A program made the position numbers and the translations under genes. A stretch of 64,000 nt of DNA from Pannonibacter sp. XCT-53 (GTDB lineage: Bacteria > Pseudomonadota > Alphaproteobacteria > Rhizobiales > Stappiaceae). The stretch spans positions 806,001 through 870,000 of the forward strand of contig NZ_JAABLQ010000001.1 of assembly GCF_009915765.1 (NCBI RefSeq), given 5' to 3'. Positions 19,862 to 28,748 of this stretch are shown piece after piece. The stretch's first letter is position 1. The number at the start of each line of letters is the position of its first letter. The notes beneath the pieces are model-generated. The model was not told the DNA's origin. It did not search any database and saw only the letters and a program-made list of their open reading frames with translations.

Positions 19862-19882
19862 GACAGGATCTCCGTTACTGGC

Positions 19883-21184
19883 TCAAGCGTAGTCGTAGAC
19901 CTTGCGGCCTGCAACGATTGTGGTGAGGACGCGGCCCGAGAACCGGGCATTCTCGAAGGGCGAGTTCTTCGAGCGCGAGCGGATCGCCTTCTTTTCCAGC
20001 ACCCACGGCCGGTCGACGTCGAACACGATCACATCCGCCGGCGCGCCGGCCGTCAGCCGTCCGGCATCGAGCCCGAGCCGGTTGGCCGGGTTCAGCGTCA
20101 TGGCCCGAAGCAGCGGCAGCAGCGCGATGTCGCCGGCGTGATACAGGCGCAAGGCGGCGGCCAGCAGCGTCTCCAGCCCGATGGCCCCGTCCTCGGCTTC
20201 CGCCCAGGGGTGGCGCTTGGTCTCCACGTCCTGCGGATCGTGGTTGGAGCAGATCACGTCGATGGTGCCATCGGCGACGGCGGCGACCATGGCCATCCGG
20301 TCGCTCTCGTCGCGCAGCGGCGGCGACATCTTGAAGAAGGTCCGGTAGGGCCCGATGTCGTTCTCGTTCTGCGTCAGGTGGTTGATCGACACGCCGGCGG
20401 TGACGTCGAGCCCCCGGTCCTTGCCGACGCGCACCACGTCGGCCCCGTCCGAGGTCGAGACAAGATTGGCGTGGTAGCGGCCCTTCGACATGGCCACGAG
20501 GCGCAGGTCACGCTCCAGCAGGATGATCTCGGCCTCGCGCGGCACGCCCGACAGCCCCTTCCACGAGGCGTTGAGGCCGGCGTTCATCGAGCCGCCCGCC
20601 AGATCCGGGTCTTCCGTGTGATGCACGACAAGGGCGCCGAAATCCTTCGCATAGGTCAGGATGCGGCGCATGATCTGGGCATTGCGCACCGACTTGTGGC
20701 CGTTGGTGAAGGCCACGGCACCGGCTTCCTTGAGCAGGCCGATCTCGGTCATGTCCTGGCCGGCGAGCCCCTTGGTCAGGGCGGCCATCGGCCGGACATT
20801 GACGATCGCCGTGTCGCGGGCGCGGCGCAGGATGAAGTCCACCAGCGCCGGATCGTCGATCACCGGATCGGTCTCGGGCAGGGTGACGATGGTGGTGATG
20901 CCGCCGGCCGCCGCCGCCTGGCTGGCGCTGGCAAAGGTCTCGCGGTGCTCGTGGCCCGGTTCGCCGACGGACACGCACATGTCGACGAGCCCGGGGGCCA
21001 CCACGGCGCCATCGCAGTCGATGATCTCGGCGCCATAGGGGGCGCCCTGGTTCTGTGCCTCGGGGCCGGCGGCCAGGATGGTGCCGTCGGCGATGATGAC
21101 GCTGCCGGCCGCATCAAGGCCGCGCGCCGGATCGATGACCCGCGCGTTTGTCAGAACCAGCGGCTTGGGAGTGTCTTGCGCCAC
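19883..21184 (-). CDS. pyrC: Dihydroorotase-like protein, probably non-catalytic
   Basis: A 433-residue amidohydrolase-fold protein of the PyrC family that would act with PyrB in pyrimidine synthesis. Several residues of the active enzyme are missing. The metal-binding HxH after the first barrel strand is replaced by Cys70-Val-Ser72 in VDMCVSVGEPGHEHRE. The carboxylated lysine position is Thr160 (AVAFTNGH), and the catalytic aspartate position is Asn314 in CSNHDPQ. Histidines in VVHHTED and SINHLTQNE remain. This resembles the inactive PyrC'-type partners that stabilise aspartate carbamoyltransferase in pseudomonads. It lies 10 bp downstream of pyrB. A separate active dihydroorotase would then be needed elsewhere in the genome. 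Confidence 0.85.
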   Translation of the reverse strand: MAQDTPKPLVLTNARVIDPARGLDAAGSVIIADGTILAAGPEAQNQGAPYGAEIIDCDGAVVAPGLVDMCVSVGEPGHEHRETFASASQAAAAGGITTIVTLPETDPVIDDPALVDFILRRARDTAIVNVRPMAALTKGLAGQDMTEIGLLKEAGAVAFTNGHKSVRNAQIMRRILTYAKDFGALVVHHTEDPDLAGGSMNAGLNASWKGLSGVPREAEIILLERDLRLVAMSKGRYHANLVSTSDGADVVRVGKDRGLDVTAGVSINHLTQNENDIGPYRTFFKMSPPLRDESDRMAMVAAVADGTIDVICSNHDPQDVETKRHPWAEAEDGAIGLETLLAAALRLYHAGDIALLPLLRAMTLNPANRLGLDAGRLTAGAPADVIVFDVDRPWVLEKKAIRSRSKNSPFENARFSGRVLTTIVAGRKVYDYA

Positions 21185-21194
21185 GGGAAAGCTC

Positions 21195-22151
21195 CTACTG
21201 GTTCGGCAGGTGGGCGGCGAGGGCCTCGAGCACGGCCATGCGCACCGCCACCCCCATCTCCACCTGTTCGCGGATCAGGCTCTGCGGTCCGTCGGCCACG
21301 GCCGGGTCGATCTCGACGCCCCGGTTCATCGGACCTGGATGCATCACCAGCGCATCCTCCTTGGCATAGGCGAGCTTCTCCGCGTCCAGGCCGTAGAAGC
21401 GGTAATACTCGCGCACCGAGGGGATGAAGGCGCCGTTCATGCGCTCGCGCTGCAGCCGCAGCATCATCACGATGTCCGCGCCCTTCAGCCCTTCCTTCAT
21501 GTCGCGGAACACTTCCACGCCCATCCGGTCGATCCCGCTCGGCAGCAGGGTGGAGGGGGCGACCACGCGCACCCTTGCCCCCAGCGCGTTGAGCAGGATG
21601 ATGTTGGAGCGCGCCACGCGGGAATGCAGGATGTCGCCGCAGATGGCGATCGTCAGCCGTGCGATCTTGCCCTTGTGGCGGCGGATCGTGAGGGCATCGA
21701 GCAGGGCCTGCGTCGGATGCTCGTGCTGGCCGTCGCCGGCGTTGATCACCGAACAGTCGACCTTGCGGGCGAGCAGATGCACCGCGCCGGCCGCATGGTG
21801 GCGCACCACCAGGATGTCGGGATGCATGGCGTTCAGCGTCGCTGCCGTGTCGATCAGGGTCTCGCCCTTCTTCACGGAGGAGGCGGCAACCTGCATGTTC
21901 ATCACGTCGGCGCCAAGGCGCTTTCCGGCGATCTCGAAGGACGACTGGGTCCGGGTCGAGGCCTCGAAGAACAGGTTGATCTGGGTGCGGCCCCGCAGGA
22001 CGGGACGGACCTTCTCGATCTGGCGGGAGACCTCGACGGCCTGGTCCGCACGGTCCAGGAGACCAAGGATTTCCTGGGGTTGAAGACCTTCGATGCCCAA
22101 CAGGTGTCGATGGGGAAAGAGGCCGGCTCGATGGGGATCGTTTGCGCTCAT
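21195..22151 (-). CDS. pyrB: Aspartate carbamoyltransferase catalytic subunit
   Basis: A 318-residue cytosolic enzyme that makes N-carbamoylaspartate from carbamoyl phosphate and aspartate. The carbamoyl-phosphate loop is visible in [13 protein letters not shown], with later family motifs [28 protein letters not shown] and [15 protein letters not shown] 22151 gives a family-like N-terminus; in-frame ATGs at 22160 and 22190 are possible. It is followed 10 bp later by the PyrC-like gene, as expected for a PyrB-PyrC complex. No pyrI regulatory gene is present. Confidence 0.95.
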   Translation of the reverse strand: MSANDPHRAGLFPHRHLLGIEGLQPQEILGLLDRADQAVEVSRQIEKVRPVLRGRTQINLFFEASTRTQSSFEIAGKRLGADVMNMQVAASSVKKGETLIDTAATLNAMHPDILVVRHHAAGAVHLLARKVDCSVINAGDGQHEHPTQALLDALTIRRHKGKIARLTIAICGDILHSRVARSNIILLNALGARVRVVAPSTLLPSGIDRMGVEVFRDMKEGLKGADIVMMLRLQRERMNGAFIPSVREYYRFYGLDAEKLAYAKEDALVMHPGPMNRGVEIDPAVADGPQSLIREQVEMGVAVRMAVLEALAAHLPNQ

Positions 22152-22224
22152 CGAGCCCATGCCTATAGGGGGAAACCGGGCCCCCCGCAAGCCGGGCCAG
22201 CCGGTTTTCCGCGCTCTGTCCGCA

Positions 22225-23151
22225 TCAGATCAGCAGCGTCAGGCAGAGCGGGATCGTCACGATGGCGGCAACCGTCTGGACCGTGAGGATTTCCGCCATC
22301 AGCCGGTGGTCTCCACCCATCTGCGCCGCCAGGAGATAGGAGGCGCTGGCCGAGGGGACGGCAGTGGCAATCACGCCGGCAAGCAGCGCCTCGCCGGTGA
22401 CGCCGAGCAGATGGCAGAGCCCGGCCACCAGCGCCGGCATGAGCAGAAGCCGGGCGAGCGTGCCGATCACCAGCGCCGCTCCCGGCCGGCGCAGCGCCGA
22501 CAGGTCGAGGCTCGCCCCGACGCAGAGGATGCCGACGGGCAGCGAGGCGAGGCCGAGCTGGTGCACGCCGTTCATCACCGGCTCCGGCACCGGGTTGCCG
22601 GCGAGATTGAGCGCGAGCCCCGCCAGGGTCGAGACGATGAAGGGATTGCGCAGGAGATCGAGCCCGATCCGCTGCAGCGTCGGGGCGGAGCCGCCGGCAT
22701 AGCGCGACAGGATGAGCACCGACAGCACGTTGAGCATCGGGATCATGGCGATCATGGCGACCGCCAGCAGCGCCAGCCCTTTTGCCCCGATCATCTCGCC
22801 GATGAGGGCCAGCGCGATGAAGGAGTTCCAGCGCGCCACCCCCTGGTAGACCGAGGTGAACGCCGGCCCCGACACGCCGAACCGCGCCGCCAGCAGCGGC
22901 CGCAGCAGCAGGAGCGCGGCCGTGATGATCAGGATCGCTGCCGCCAGCGCCAGCCCCAGTCCGACGGCCGGGATCTCGCCGAAATCGGCGCGGGCAACGG
23001 TCTCGACGATGATGGCGGGAAAGAGGATGAAATAGGCCAGCCGCTCGACCCCGCGCCATTGTTCGCCGGTCAGGAGGTTGAGCCGGGCAAGGCCGAGGCC
23101 GAGCGCGGTGATCAGGATCACCGGCAGCAGCGCGTCGAGGATCATCTGCAT
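22225..23151 (-). CDS. AEC family transporter
   Basis: A 308-residue integral membrane protein with about ten hydrophobic segments, of the auxin efflux carrier (AEC) family. It is probably a carrier for small organic acids or similar metabolites; the substrate is unknown. Family-like features are the N-terminal [19 protein letters not shown] and the central [17 protein letters not shown]. It lies 12 bp downstream of ruvX on the same strand, and pyrB starts 74 bp further on, so it may be cotranscribed with both. Confidence 0.85.
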   Translation of the reverse strand: MQMILDALLPVILITALGLGLARLNLLTGEQWRGVERLAYFILFPAIIVETVARADFGEIPAVGLGLALAAAILIITAALLLLRPLLAARFGVSGPAFTSVYQGVARWNSFIALALIGEMIGAKGLALLAVAMIAMIPMLNVLSVLILSRYAGGSAPTLQRIGLDLLRNPFIVSTLAGLALNLAGNPVPEPVMNGVHQLGLASLPVGILCVGASLDLSALRRPGAALVIGTLARLLLMPALVAGLCHLLGVTGEALLAGVIATAVPSASASYLLAAQMGGDHRLMAEILTVQTVAAIVTIPLCLTLLI

Positions 23152-23163
23152 CGGGGTCGCCCG

Positions 23164-23694
23164 TCAGTCCTTCGGGTCGTCGTCATGGATGGCAAAGCGC
23201 GGTCGCGGGCTGGTGCTGAGCTGCAGGTAGCCAAGACGGTCCAGGAAGCCCTGCAGGATGTAGGCGGCCGCCATCTTGTCGACCAGCTCGGCGCGCCGGG
23301 CCCGGCTGCGGTCGGCCTCGATCAGCGTCCGCGTCACGGCGGCCGTGGACAGGCGCTCGTCCCAGAAGGTCATCGGCAGGTCGGTCTTTTCCGCCATGTT
23401 GCGGCTGAAGGCGCGGGTGGCCTGCACGCGCGGCCCCTCCGTTCCGTCCATGTTGAGCGGCAGGCCGATGACCATGCCGCCCACCTTGTGCGTCTGGCAG
23501 ATATCCAGAAGCCTTGCCGCGTCGAGGGTGAACTTCTCGCGCCGGATCGTCTCCAGCGGCGTGGCGATGCCGCGGCCGAGGTCGGAGAGGGCGAGGCCGA
23601 TGGTCTTGGTGCCGAGGTCGAGGCCGATCAGGCGGCTGCCGGGGGCGGCGGCGGCGACGAAGTCCTCGAGCGACAGGGTGGGGTCAGTTGCCAT
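23164..23694 (-). CDS. ruvX: Holliday junction resolvase-like protein RuvX/YqgF
   Basis: A 176-residue RNase H-fold protein, the YqgF/RuvX family, linked to 16S rRNA maturation and proposed as a resolvase. The family motifs are [17 protein letters not shown] (Asp26), [15 protein letters not shown], and [10 protein letters not shown]. The N-terminal 18 residues and C-terminal 15 residues lie outside the core. In related genomes ruvX is often next to gatC; here gatC is about 14 kb away. Confidence 0.94.
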   Translation of the reverse strand: MATDPTLSLEDFVAAAAPGSRLIGLDLGTKTIGLALSDLGRGIATPLETIRREKFTLDAARLLDICQTHKVGGMVIGLPLNMDGTEGPRVQATRAFSRNMAEKTDLPMTFWDERLSTAAVTRTLIEADRSRARRAELVDKMAAAYILQGFLDRLGYLQLSTSPRPRFAIHDDDPKD

Positions 23695-23736
23695 GATCTT
23701 GGGTGTAGCAGGGGGGCGAGGTGCGCGCCAGACGCC

Positions 23737-23764
23737 TTGTTGGCGTCGCGCCTGCCCCTATACT
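23737..23764 (+). promoter_or_regulatory. Candidate promoter of the UPF0173 hydrolase gene
   Basis: A -10 box TATACT (23759-23764, five of six consensus bases) lies 16 bp after a weaker -35-like TTGTTG (23737-23742), in the divergent gap to ruvX. The predicted leader is about 55 nt. Confidence 0.5.
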
Positions 23765-23826
23765 CTCGACCGGAGAGAAACGACCGGCCCCCCGGACGGG
23801 GCGGCCGCCGCAAGGGAGACCGACGC

Positions 23827-24534
23827 ATGAACCTCACCTGGCTTGGCCATTCCGCCTTCCGCATCGAGCTGAAGGGCGCCGTGGTCCTGATCGACCCGTT
23901 CCTCACCGGCAATCCGGCCTTCCCGAAGGGCACCAGCGTCGAGGCGGCAAGCGCCGGCGTCACCCACATCCTGCTCACCCACGGGCATGACGACCACATC
24001 GGCGACACGGTCGCCATCGCCACGGCGACCGGGGCGCAGGTGACGGCGAATTTCGAGATCTGCATGTGGCTGCAGGGCCGGGGCGTTGCCAACATCAACC
24101 CGATGAACTCCGGTGGCCAGGTCGACACCGGTCCCTTCAAGGTGGCCCTGACACCGGCGGTGCATTCCTCCGCCACCAGCCAGGCCGGGGAGGGGCTCAC
24201 CTACATGGGCAATCCGCATGGCATCGTGCTGGCTGCGCCGGGGGAAAAGGTGCTGCTGCACATGGGCGACACCGACATCTTCGGCGACATGGCCCTGATC
24301 CACGAGCTCTACCAGCCGAAGGTCGGCCTCGTCCCCATCGGCGACCGCTTCACCATGGGCGCCCGCGCCGCCGCCCTGGCCTGCACCCGCTTCTTCGACT
24401 TCGACACCATCATCCCCTGCCACTACGGCTCATTCCCGATCATCGACGCCACCGCCGACGCCTTCGTCGCGGCCATGGGCGCCAGGGCCGGATCGGTCCA
24501 GGTGCCGGTGCCGGGGGCCACCGTGGTGGTGTGA
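23827..24534 (+). CDS. UPF0173 family metal-dependent hydrolase
   Basis: A 235-residue metallo-beta-lactamase-fold protein. It starts with MNLTWLGHSAFRIE, carries the metal-binding LLTHGHDDHIGD (His52, His54, Asp56, His57) and continues with HMGDTDIFGDMALI and IIPCHYGSFP, all typical of the UPF0173/YtkL group. The substrate is unknown. It is cytosolic, monocistronic, divergent from ruvX, and followed by a repeat-rich gap. Confidence 0.92.
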   Translation: MNLTWLGHSAFRIELKGAVVLIDPFLTGNPAFPKGTSVEAASAGVTHILLTHGHDDHIGDTVAIATATGAQVTANFEICMWLQGRGVANINPMNSGGQVDTGPFKVALTPAVHSSATSQAGEGLTYMGNPHGIVLAAPGEKVLLHMGDTDIFGDMALIHELYQPKVGLVPIGDRFTMGARAAALACTRFFDFDTIIPCHYGSFPIIDATADAFVAAMGARAGSVQVPVPGATVVV

Positions 24535-24550
24535 CCGCCCACGCCTTCTC

Positions 24551-24737
24551 CGTCATTCCGGACAAGGTGAGCGTGAGCGAACCGCTGATCCGGAATCCAG
24601 CGAATCTGCCCGAGCGACAGCGAGGGCTTGACCGTGGTGCTGCCGCTGCCTGCCCACCCCCGTCATTCCGGACAAGGTGAGCGTGAGCGAACCGCTGATC
24701 CGGAATCCAGCGAATCTGTCCGAGCGACAGCGAGGGC
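24551..24737. repeat. 77-bp direct duplication (two copies, 110 bp apart)
   Basis: Positions 24551-24627 and 24661-24737 are identical except for one base (c at 24609, t at 24719). Each copy begins cgtcattccggacaaggtga and ends cgacagcgagggc. Each contains ccggaca and ccggaat, which are remnants of an inverted structure. The near-identity implies a recent duplication. No protein is encoded here. Confidence 0.85.
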
Positions 24738-24782
24738 GCAAACCCGGCATGCCAGCACAACGGTGTCGCGCTCCGCGCGGCT

Positions 24783-24836
24783 GTCATCTGGATCCTGGAT
24801 CTGCGCTTCGCTGGCGCTCAGCTTGTCCAGGATGAC
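24783..24836. repeat. 54-bp palindromic repeat related to the adjacent duplication
   Basis: The element starts gtcatctgga and ends gtccaggatgac, forming an imperfect palindrome around gcttcgctggcgctcagc. Its end sequences resemble those of the neighbouring 77-bp units. With the duplication it fills the 316 bp between the convergent UPF0173 and ROK genes. Confidence 0.65.
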
Positions 24837-24850
24837 GGCCGTGTGGGGGC

Positions 24851-25756
24851 TCACACCCCGTTCCACAGCCAGGCCGCGCCGCGCACGCCGGACGAATCGC
24901 CGTGTGCGGCCCTGGCGATCGGCACCGAATAGGTGTCGGAGAAGATGAAGGGCCGCATGGCGTCCGGCAGGTCGCGGTAGAGCTCGTCCACATTGGACAT
25001 GCCGCCGCCCAGCACGAACACGTCCGGGTCGAGGATGTTGGCGACCATGGCCATGGCCCGGGCCAGGCGGGCGACGTAGCGCCGGTAGGCGGCCTCGGCC
25101 TCGCTGTCGCCGGCGCGCATGGCGGCGATGATGCCGCGTCCGTCCAGCTCACGGCCGCTGGCGCGGGCAAAGTCCCATTCCAGCCCCTTGCCGGAAATCC
25201 AGCGGTCGAGCGTGCCGCGGTGGCCGGTCCAGCAGTCGGGGCCGGGGAATTCCTCCGCCGTCATCCACGGCACGGGGATGTTGCCCCATTCGCCGCCGAT
25301 GCCGTTGGCGCCGCGATGCGCCTTGCCGTCGATGGCGATGCCCGAGCCGCTTCCCGTGCCGATGATGACCGCATGGACCACATGCGCACCGGCCCCGGCG
25401 CCGTCGGTTGCCTCCGATACGGCCAGGCAATTGGCATCGTTCTCCACCCGCACCGGCCGGGCGAGGCGGGCCTCCAGATCCTTGTCCAGCGGCTTGCCGT
25501 TCAGCCAGGTGGAATTGGCGTTCTTGACGAGGCCGGTTCCCGGCGAGATCGAGCCCGGGATGCCGAAGCCGACCGTGCCGCGCCGGCCGGTGGCCGCCTC
25601 TGCCCGCGCGACGAGCCCGGCCACGGCCTCGATGCAGCCGGCGTAGTCGCCGCGCGGTGTGGCCACCCGCTCGCGGTAGAGTTCGGCCCCGGCCTCGTCC
25701 AGCGCGATGATCTCCAGCTTGGTGCCGCCCCAGTCGATGCCCAGGCGCATGGTCAT
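24851..25756 (-). CDS. ROK family sugar kinase (fructokinase-like)
   Basis: A 301-residue kinase. The ROK ATP-binding start is [18 protein letters not shown], followed by FGIPGSIS, the substrate/catalytic region [13 protein letters not shown] and [15 protein letters not shown], and the glycine-rich [12 protein letters not shown]. These fit fructokinase/Mak-like ROK enzymes that phosphorylate a hexose. In Mak-type proteins the zinc site is a cysteine cluster; here the segment reads [15 protein letters not shown], keeping only the first cysteine. ATG 25756 is preferred because gggagaggg lies just upstream as a ribosome site. No sugar genes adjoin it, so the substrate stays open. Confidence 0.85.
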   Translation of the reverse strand: MTMRLGIDWGGTKLEIIALDEAGAELYRERVATPRGDYAGCIEAVAGLVARAEAATGRRGTVGFGIPGSISPGTGLVKNANSTWLNGKPLDKDLEARLARPVRVENDANCLAVSEATDGAGAGAHVVHAVIIGTGSGSGIAIDGKAHRGANGIGGEWGNIPVPWMTAEEFPGPDCWTGHRGTLDRWISGKGLEWDFARASGRELDGRGIIAAMRAGDSEAEAAYRRYVARLARAMAMVANILDPDVFVLGGGMSNVDELYRDLPDAMRPFIFSDTYSVPIARAAHGDSSGVRGAAWLWNGV

Positions 25757-25798
25757 GATGCCCTCTCCCGTCCTGCCTGCCGCTCGGCCCGGCCGCCC

Positions 25799-25862
25799 GT
25801 GCCGCCCCCGGCGGTGCGGCGTCGGTGCCGCCCCCGGCGGTGCGGCGTCGGTGCCGGCGGTG
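25799..25862. repeat. 26-bp tandem repeat upstream of the ROK kinase
   Basis: Two perfect 26-bp copies (25799-25824 and 25825-25850, beginning gtgccgcccccggcggtg) are followed by a partial third (gtgccggcggtg). The unit is extremely GC-rich. It lies immediately upstream of the ROK gene's ribosome site. Confidence 0.8.
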
Positions 25863-26173
25863 TTTGTCGCCCGGCTGCCGTGGCATCGCAAGCCTGCCGT
25901 CGCCCATCGGGGCGGCCGGCGCCGGAGACGGCAGGTGCCACGGACAGGAGGTCCCGACCGGCAGGGGTGAGGTGATGTCGCATTTCGGCGCGTCCCGTGT
26001 CGCGCCTGCTTGCGCCGGCGCGGCGGCCCGGTGCCAGACTTTGCGTCAGCTGGAAGATCATGCAGGACAGGCAGCGGTCATTGTGCCGGTTCGCGCTCCG
26101 TCGCGCGCCTTTCGGGTGTCCCCGGGGTTTGCTCCCGCAGCGATGGCAGCAAACCTGCCGTCGCGTCGGCCTT

Positions 26174-26283
26174 TGCAAAAACTTTTCCATTTTGCGCGAT
26201 AACTGCAAAAAACACATGCGAAATGGATGAAAAAATACTCAGAAGATCCGCATTTTCTGCTTTTTCATTCTCGAAAATTTTGC
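26174..26283. promoter_or_regulatory. AT-rich promoter region with repeated TTTTGC/GCAAAA boxes
   Basis: The 650 bp between the ROK kinase and the divergent ABC operon turns sharply AT-rich from about 26165 to 26300. It holds GCAAAA at 26175-26180, TTTTGC at 26190-26195, GCAAAA at 26205-26210 and TTTTGC at 26278-26283. The first three alternate in orientation with 9-bp spacers, making overlapping inverted repeats that could bind a dimeric regulator. The promoter of the transporter operon is probably here. Confidence 0.4.
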
Positions 26284-26409
26284 TTTCCTTAAGGCAATCA
26301 GGCCCGCTCCGGCGTTCGGCGGGCGCGGCCTGGCGTCAGTATGCGTTCCGGTACCCGGCCTTCGAGGCCACAAGAAAGCGGGCCGGACAAGCAGCATGTC
26401 GGGGAACAG

Positions 26410-27504
26410 ATGGCAAAAAACCGGGGCGCGTCGGTCCGCTACGAGAATGTCCAGAAAAGCTATGACGGAGAATCGCTGGTCGTAAAAAATCTCAATCTCG
26501 ACATTCCCCCCGGTGAGTTCCTCACCATGCTGGGGCCGTCGGGCTCTGGCAAGACGACCTGCCTCATGATGCTGGCCGGCTTCGAGCCGGCGACCCATGG
26601 CGAGATCTTCCTCAACGGCCGGCCGATCAACAAGGTGCCGCCGCACAAGCGCGGCATCGGCATGGTGTTCCAGAACTACGCCCTGTTTCCGCACATGACC
26701 GTGGCCGAAAACCTCGCCTTCCCGCTGCAGGTGCGCGGCATGAGCAAGGCCGACCAGGCGGTCAAGGTGAAGCGGGCGCTGGAAATGGTCGAGCTGGGCA
26801 AGCTCGGCAACCGCCGTCCGGCGCAGCTCTCGGGCGGGCAGCAGCAGCGCGTGGCGGTGGCCCGCGCCCTGGTGTTCGATCCGGAACTGGTGCTCATGGA
26901 CGAGCCGCTGGGCGCGCTCGACAAGCAGCTGCGCGAGCAGATGCAGTACGAGATCAAGCACATCCACGAGAATCTCGGCGTCACCGTCGTCTATGTCACC
27001 CATGACCAGACCGAGGCGCTGACCATGTCCGACCGGGTGGCCGTGTTCAACGACGGCATCATCCAGCAGCTTTCGGCGCCGGACCTGCTCTACGAGGAGC
27101 CGCAGAACTCCTTCGTCGCCCAGTTCATCGGCGAGAACAACAAGCTGAACGGCAAGGTCGTCTCGGTCGAGAACGGCGTCTGCGAGGTCGTGGTGGCCGA
27201 TGGCACCCGGCTGAAGGCAGACAAGGTCAATGTTGCCGGCCCGGGGGACGCCACGACCCTCTCGCTCCGGCCCGAGCGCGTCGAGCTCGCGCCCGAGCGG
27301 CAGATGGACAACATGCTGCAGGGGCGCATCGAGGAGCTGATCTATCTCGGCGACCACATCCGCGTGCGCATGACCGTCTGCGGCAACAGCGAGTTCATCG
27401 TCAAGGTGCGCAACCGGTCGGACCGCCGCCGGCTGGAGACCGGGTCGGTCGTGCCGATCGGATGGGAGATGAAGGATTGCAAGGCGCTTGATGCCGTTGC
27501 GTAA
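26410..27504 (+). CDS. ABC transporter ATP-binding protein (PotA type), probable creatine importer
   Basis: A 364-residue ATPase of the spermidine/putrescine (PotA) subfamily. Motifs in order: Walker A LGPSGSGKTT, Q-loop MVFQNYALFP, signature LSGGQQQRVAVARAL, Walker B LVLMDEPLGALD and the H-loop VTHDQTEAL. A C-terminal TOBE-type domain follows, about residues 275-360. ATG 26410 follows a modest ribosome site ggggaa. It is the first gene of the cluster ATPase, binding protein, permease, permease, creatinase. Substrate assignment to creatine or a related guanidino compound comes only from that context. Confidence 0.88.
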   Translation: MAKNRGASVRYENVQKSYDGESLVVKNLNLDIPPGEFLTMLGPSGSGKTTCLMMLAGFEPATHGEIFLNGRPINKVPPHKRGIGMVFQNYALFPHMTVAENLAFPLQVRGMSKADQAVKVKRALEMVELGKLGNRRPAQLSGGQQQRVAVARALVFDPELVLMDEPLGALDKQLREQMQYEIKHIHENLGVTVVYVTHDQTEALTMSDRVAVFNDGIIQQLSAPDLLYEEPQNSFVAQFIGENNKLNGKVVSVENGVCEVVVADGTRLKADKVNVAGPGDATTLSLRPERVELAPERQMDNMLQGRIEELIYLGDHIRVRMTVCGNSEFIVKVRNRSDRRRLETGSVVPIGWEMKDCKALDAVA

Positions 27505-27586
27505 TGGAATGCGTGCGCGGGGTGGGACAGGATCCGCGCACGACGACAAGACCGGAACCGGTCCAACGCTCGAAAGGGGAGCAGCA

Positions 27587-28687
27587 ATGAAACTGGGAAC
27601 CACATTTCTAGCCACCGTGGCGCTGGCCATGACCTCGGTCATGGCGCAGGCGAACGAACTGACCATCGTGTCCTGGGGCGGCGCCTACTCGGCCTCGCAG
27701 AACAACGCCTACCACAAGCCGTTCATGGCCATGCGCCCGGACGTGAAGATCATCAATGACGAGTCGTCCAACGAGGCCGTGGCCAAGCTGCGCGCCATGA
27801 ACGAGGCCGGCAACGTCACCTGGGACATCGTCGACGTGGAAGGCCCGGACAGCCAGCGCCTGTGCGACGAGGGCCTGGCCATGGAGATCGATCCGCATGA
27901 GTGGCTCGCCAAGGCCCCGGACGGCACCGAGGCCTTCGTCGACTTCGGTCCGGCGATGATCAACAAGTGCTTCATCCCGCAGATCGTCTTCTCCACCACC
28001 TTCGGCTACCGCACCGACGTGAAGGAGTGGAACGGCGCGGTCCCGACCAGCCTCTGCGACATCTTCGACACGGCGAAGTTCCCGGGCAAGCGCAGCCTCG
28101 AGAAGCGCCCGAAGAAGAACATCGAATGGGCCCTGCTGTGTGACGGCGTGGCCAAGGACGACCTCTACAAGGTCATGTCGACGCCGGAAGGCATCCAGCG
28201 CGCGCTGGCCAAGCTCGACACCATCAAGAAGGACGTGATCTGGTGGTCGGCCGGTGCCGAGACGCCGCAGCGCCTGGCCGATGGTGAGGCCGTGATCGGC
28301 TCCACCTACAACGGCCGCCTGTTCTCGGTGATCGTCGAGCAGAAGCAGCCGGTCGCCATGCTGTGGGACTGGCAGGTGTTCGACTTCGACGGCTGGATCA
28401 TTCCGGCGGCCGTCAAGGAAGACAAGCTGCCCCTGATCAAGGAATACATCAAGTTCGCCACCGACACGCAGCGTCTGGCTGACCAGGCCAAGTACATCTC
28501 CTACGGCCCGGCCCGCGCCTCGTCGCAGCCGCTCGTCGGCAAGCATGCCGAGCTCGGCATCGACATGGCGCCGCACATGCCGACCAACCCGGCGAACATG
28601 AAGAACTATCTCGTCAACAACATCGAGTGGTGGGCGGACAACCAGGACGAGGTCGAAGAGGCCTTCCAGGTCTGGCTTGCCAAGTAA
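27587..28687 (+). CDS. ABC transporter substrate-binding protein (PotD/PotF type)
   Basis: A 366-residue periplasmic protein with a signal peptide (MKLGTTFLATVALAMTSVMAQA). The mature part starts NELTIVSWGGAYSASQNNAY, typical of polyamine-type binding proteins, and continues with VTWDIVDVEGPD. ATG 27587 is well supported by the ribosome site aagggga. The gene follows the ATPase after 82 bp and precedes the permeases. It should bind the substrate cleaved by the downstream creatinase, presumably creatine, though ligand residues cannot be judged. Confidence 0.88.
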   Translation: MKLGTTFLATVALAMTSVMAQANELTIVSWGGAYSASQNNAYHKPFMAMRPDVKIINDESSNEAVAKLRAMNEAGNVTWDIVDVEGPDSQRLCDEGLAMEIDPHEWLAKAPDGTEAFVDFGPAMINKCFIPQIVFSTTFGYRTDVKEWNGAVPTSLCDIFDTAKFPGKRSLEKRPKKNIEWALLCDGVAKDDLYKVMSTPEGIQRALAKLDTIKKDVIWWSAGAETPQRLADGEAVIGSTYNGRLFSVIVEQKQPVAMLWDWQVFDFDGWIIPAAVKEDKLPLIKEYIKFATDTQRLADQAKYISYGPARASSQPLVGKHAELGIDMAPHMPTNPANMKNYLVNNIEWWADNQDEVEEAFQVWLAK

Positions 28688-28701
28688 GCCCTGATCCCGG
28701 G

Positions 28702-28720
28702 CCGGGCGCGACGCGCCCGG
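28702..28720 (+). other. Intra-operon hairpin after the binding-protein gene
   Basis: The stem ccgggcg (28702-28708) / cgcccgg (28714-28720) lies 15 nt past the binding-protein stop and is followed by a pyrimidine-rich tcctcccttt rather than a T run. Such hairpins in ABC operons commonly protect the binding-protein mRNA and lower downstream expression. That role is inferred. Confidence 0.5.
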
Positions 28721-28748
28721 TCCTCCCTTTCTCGATGCCGGACAGATC

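Noticed and set aside
28702..28720. Terminator inside the creatine transporter operon
   Set aside because: There is no T tract, and the downstream permeases belong to the same system; a stabilising hairpin is more likely.
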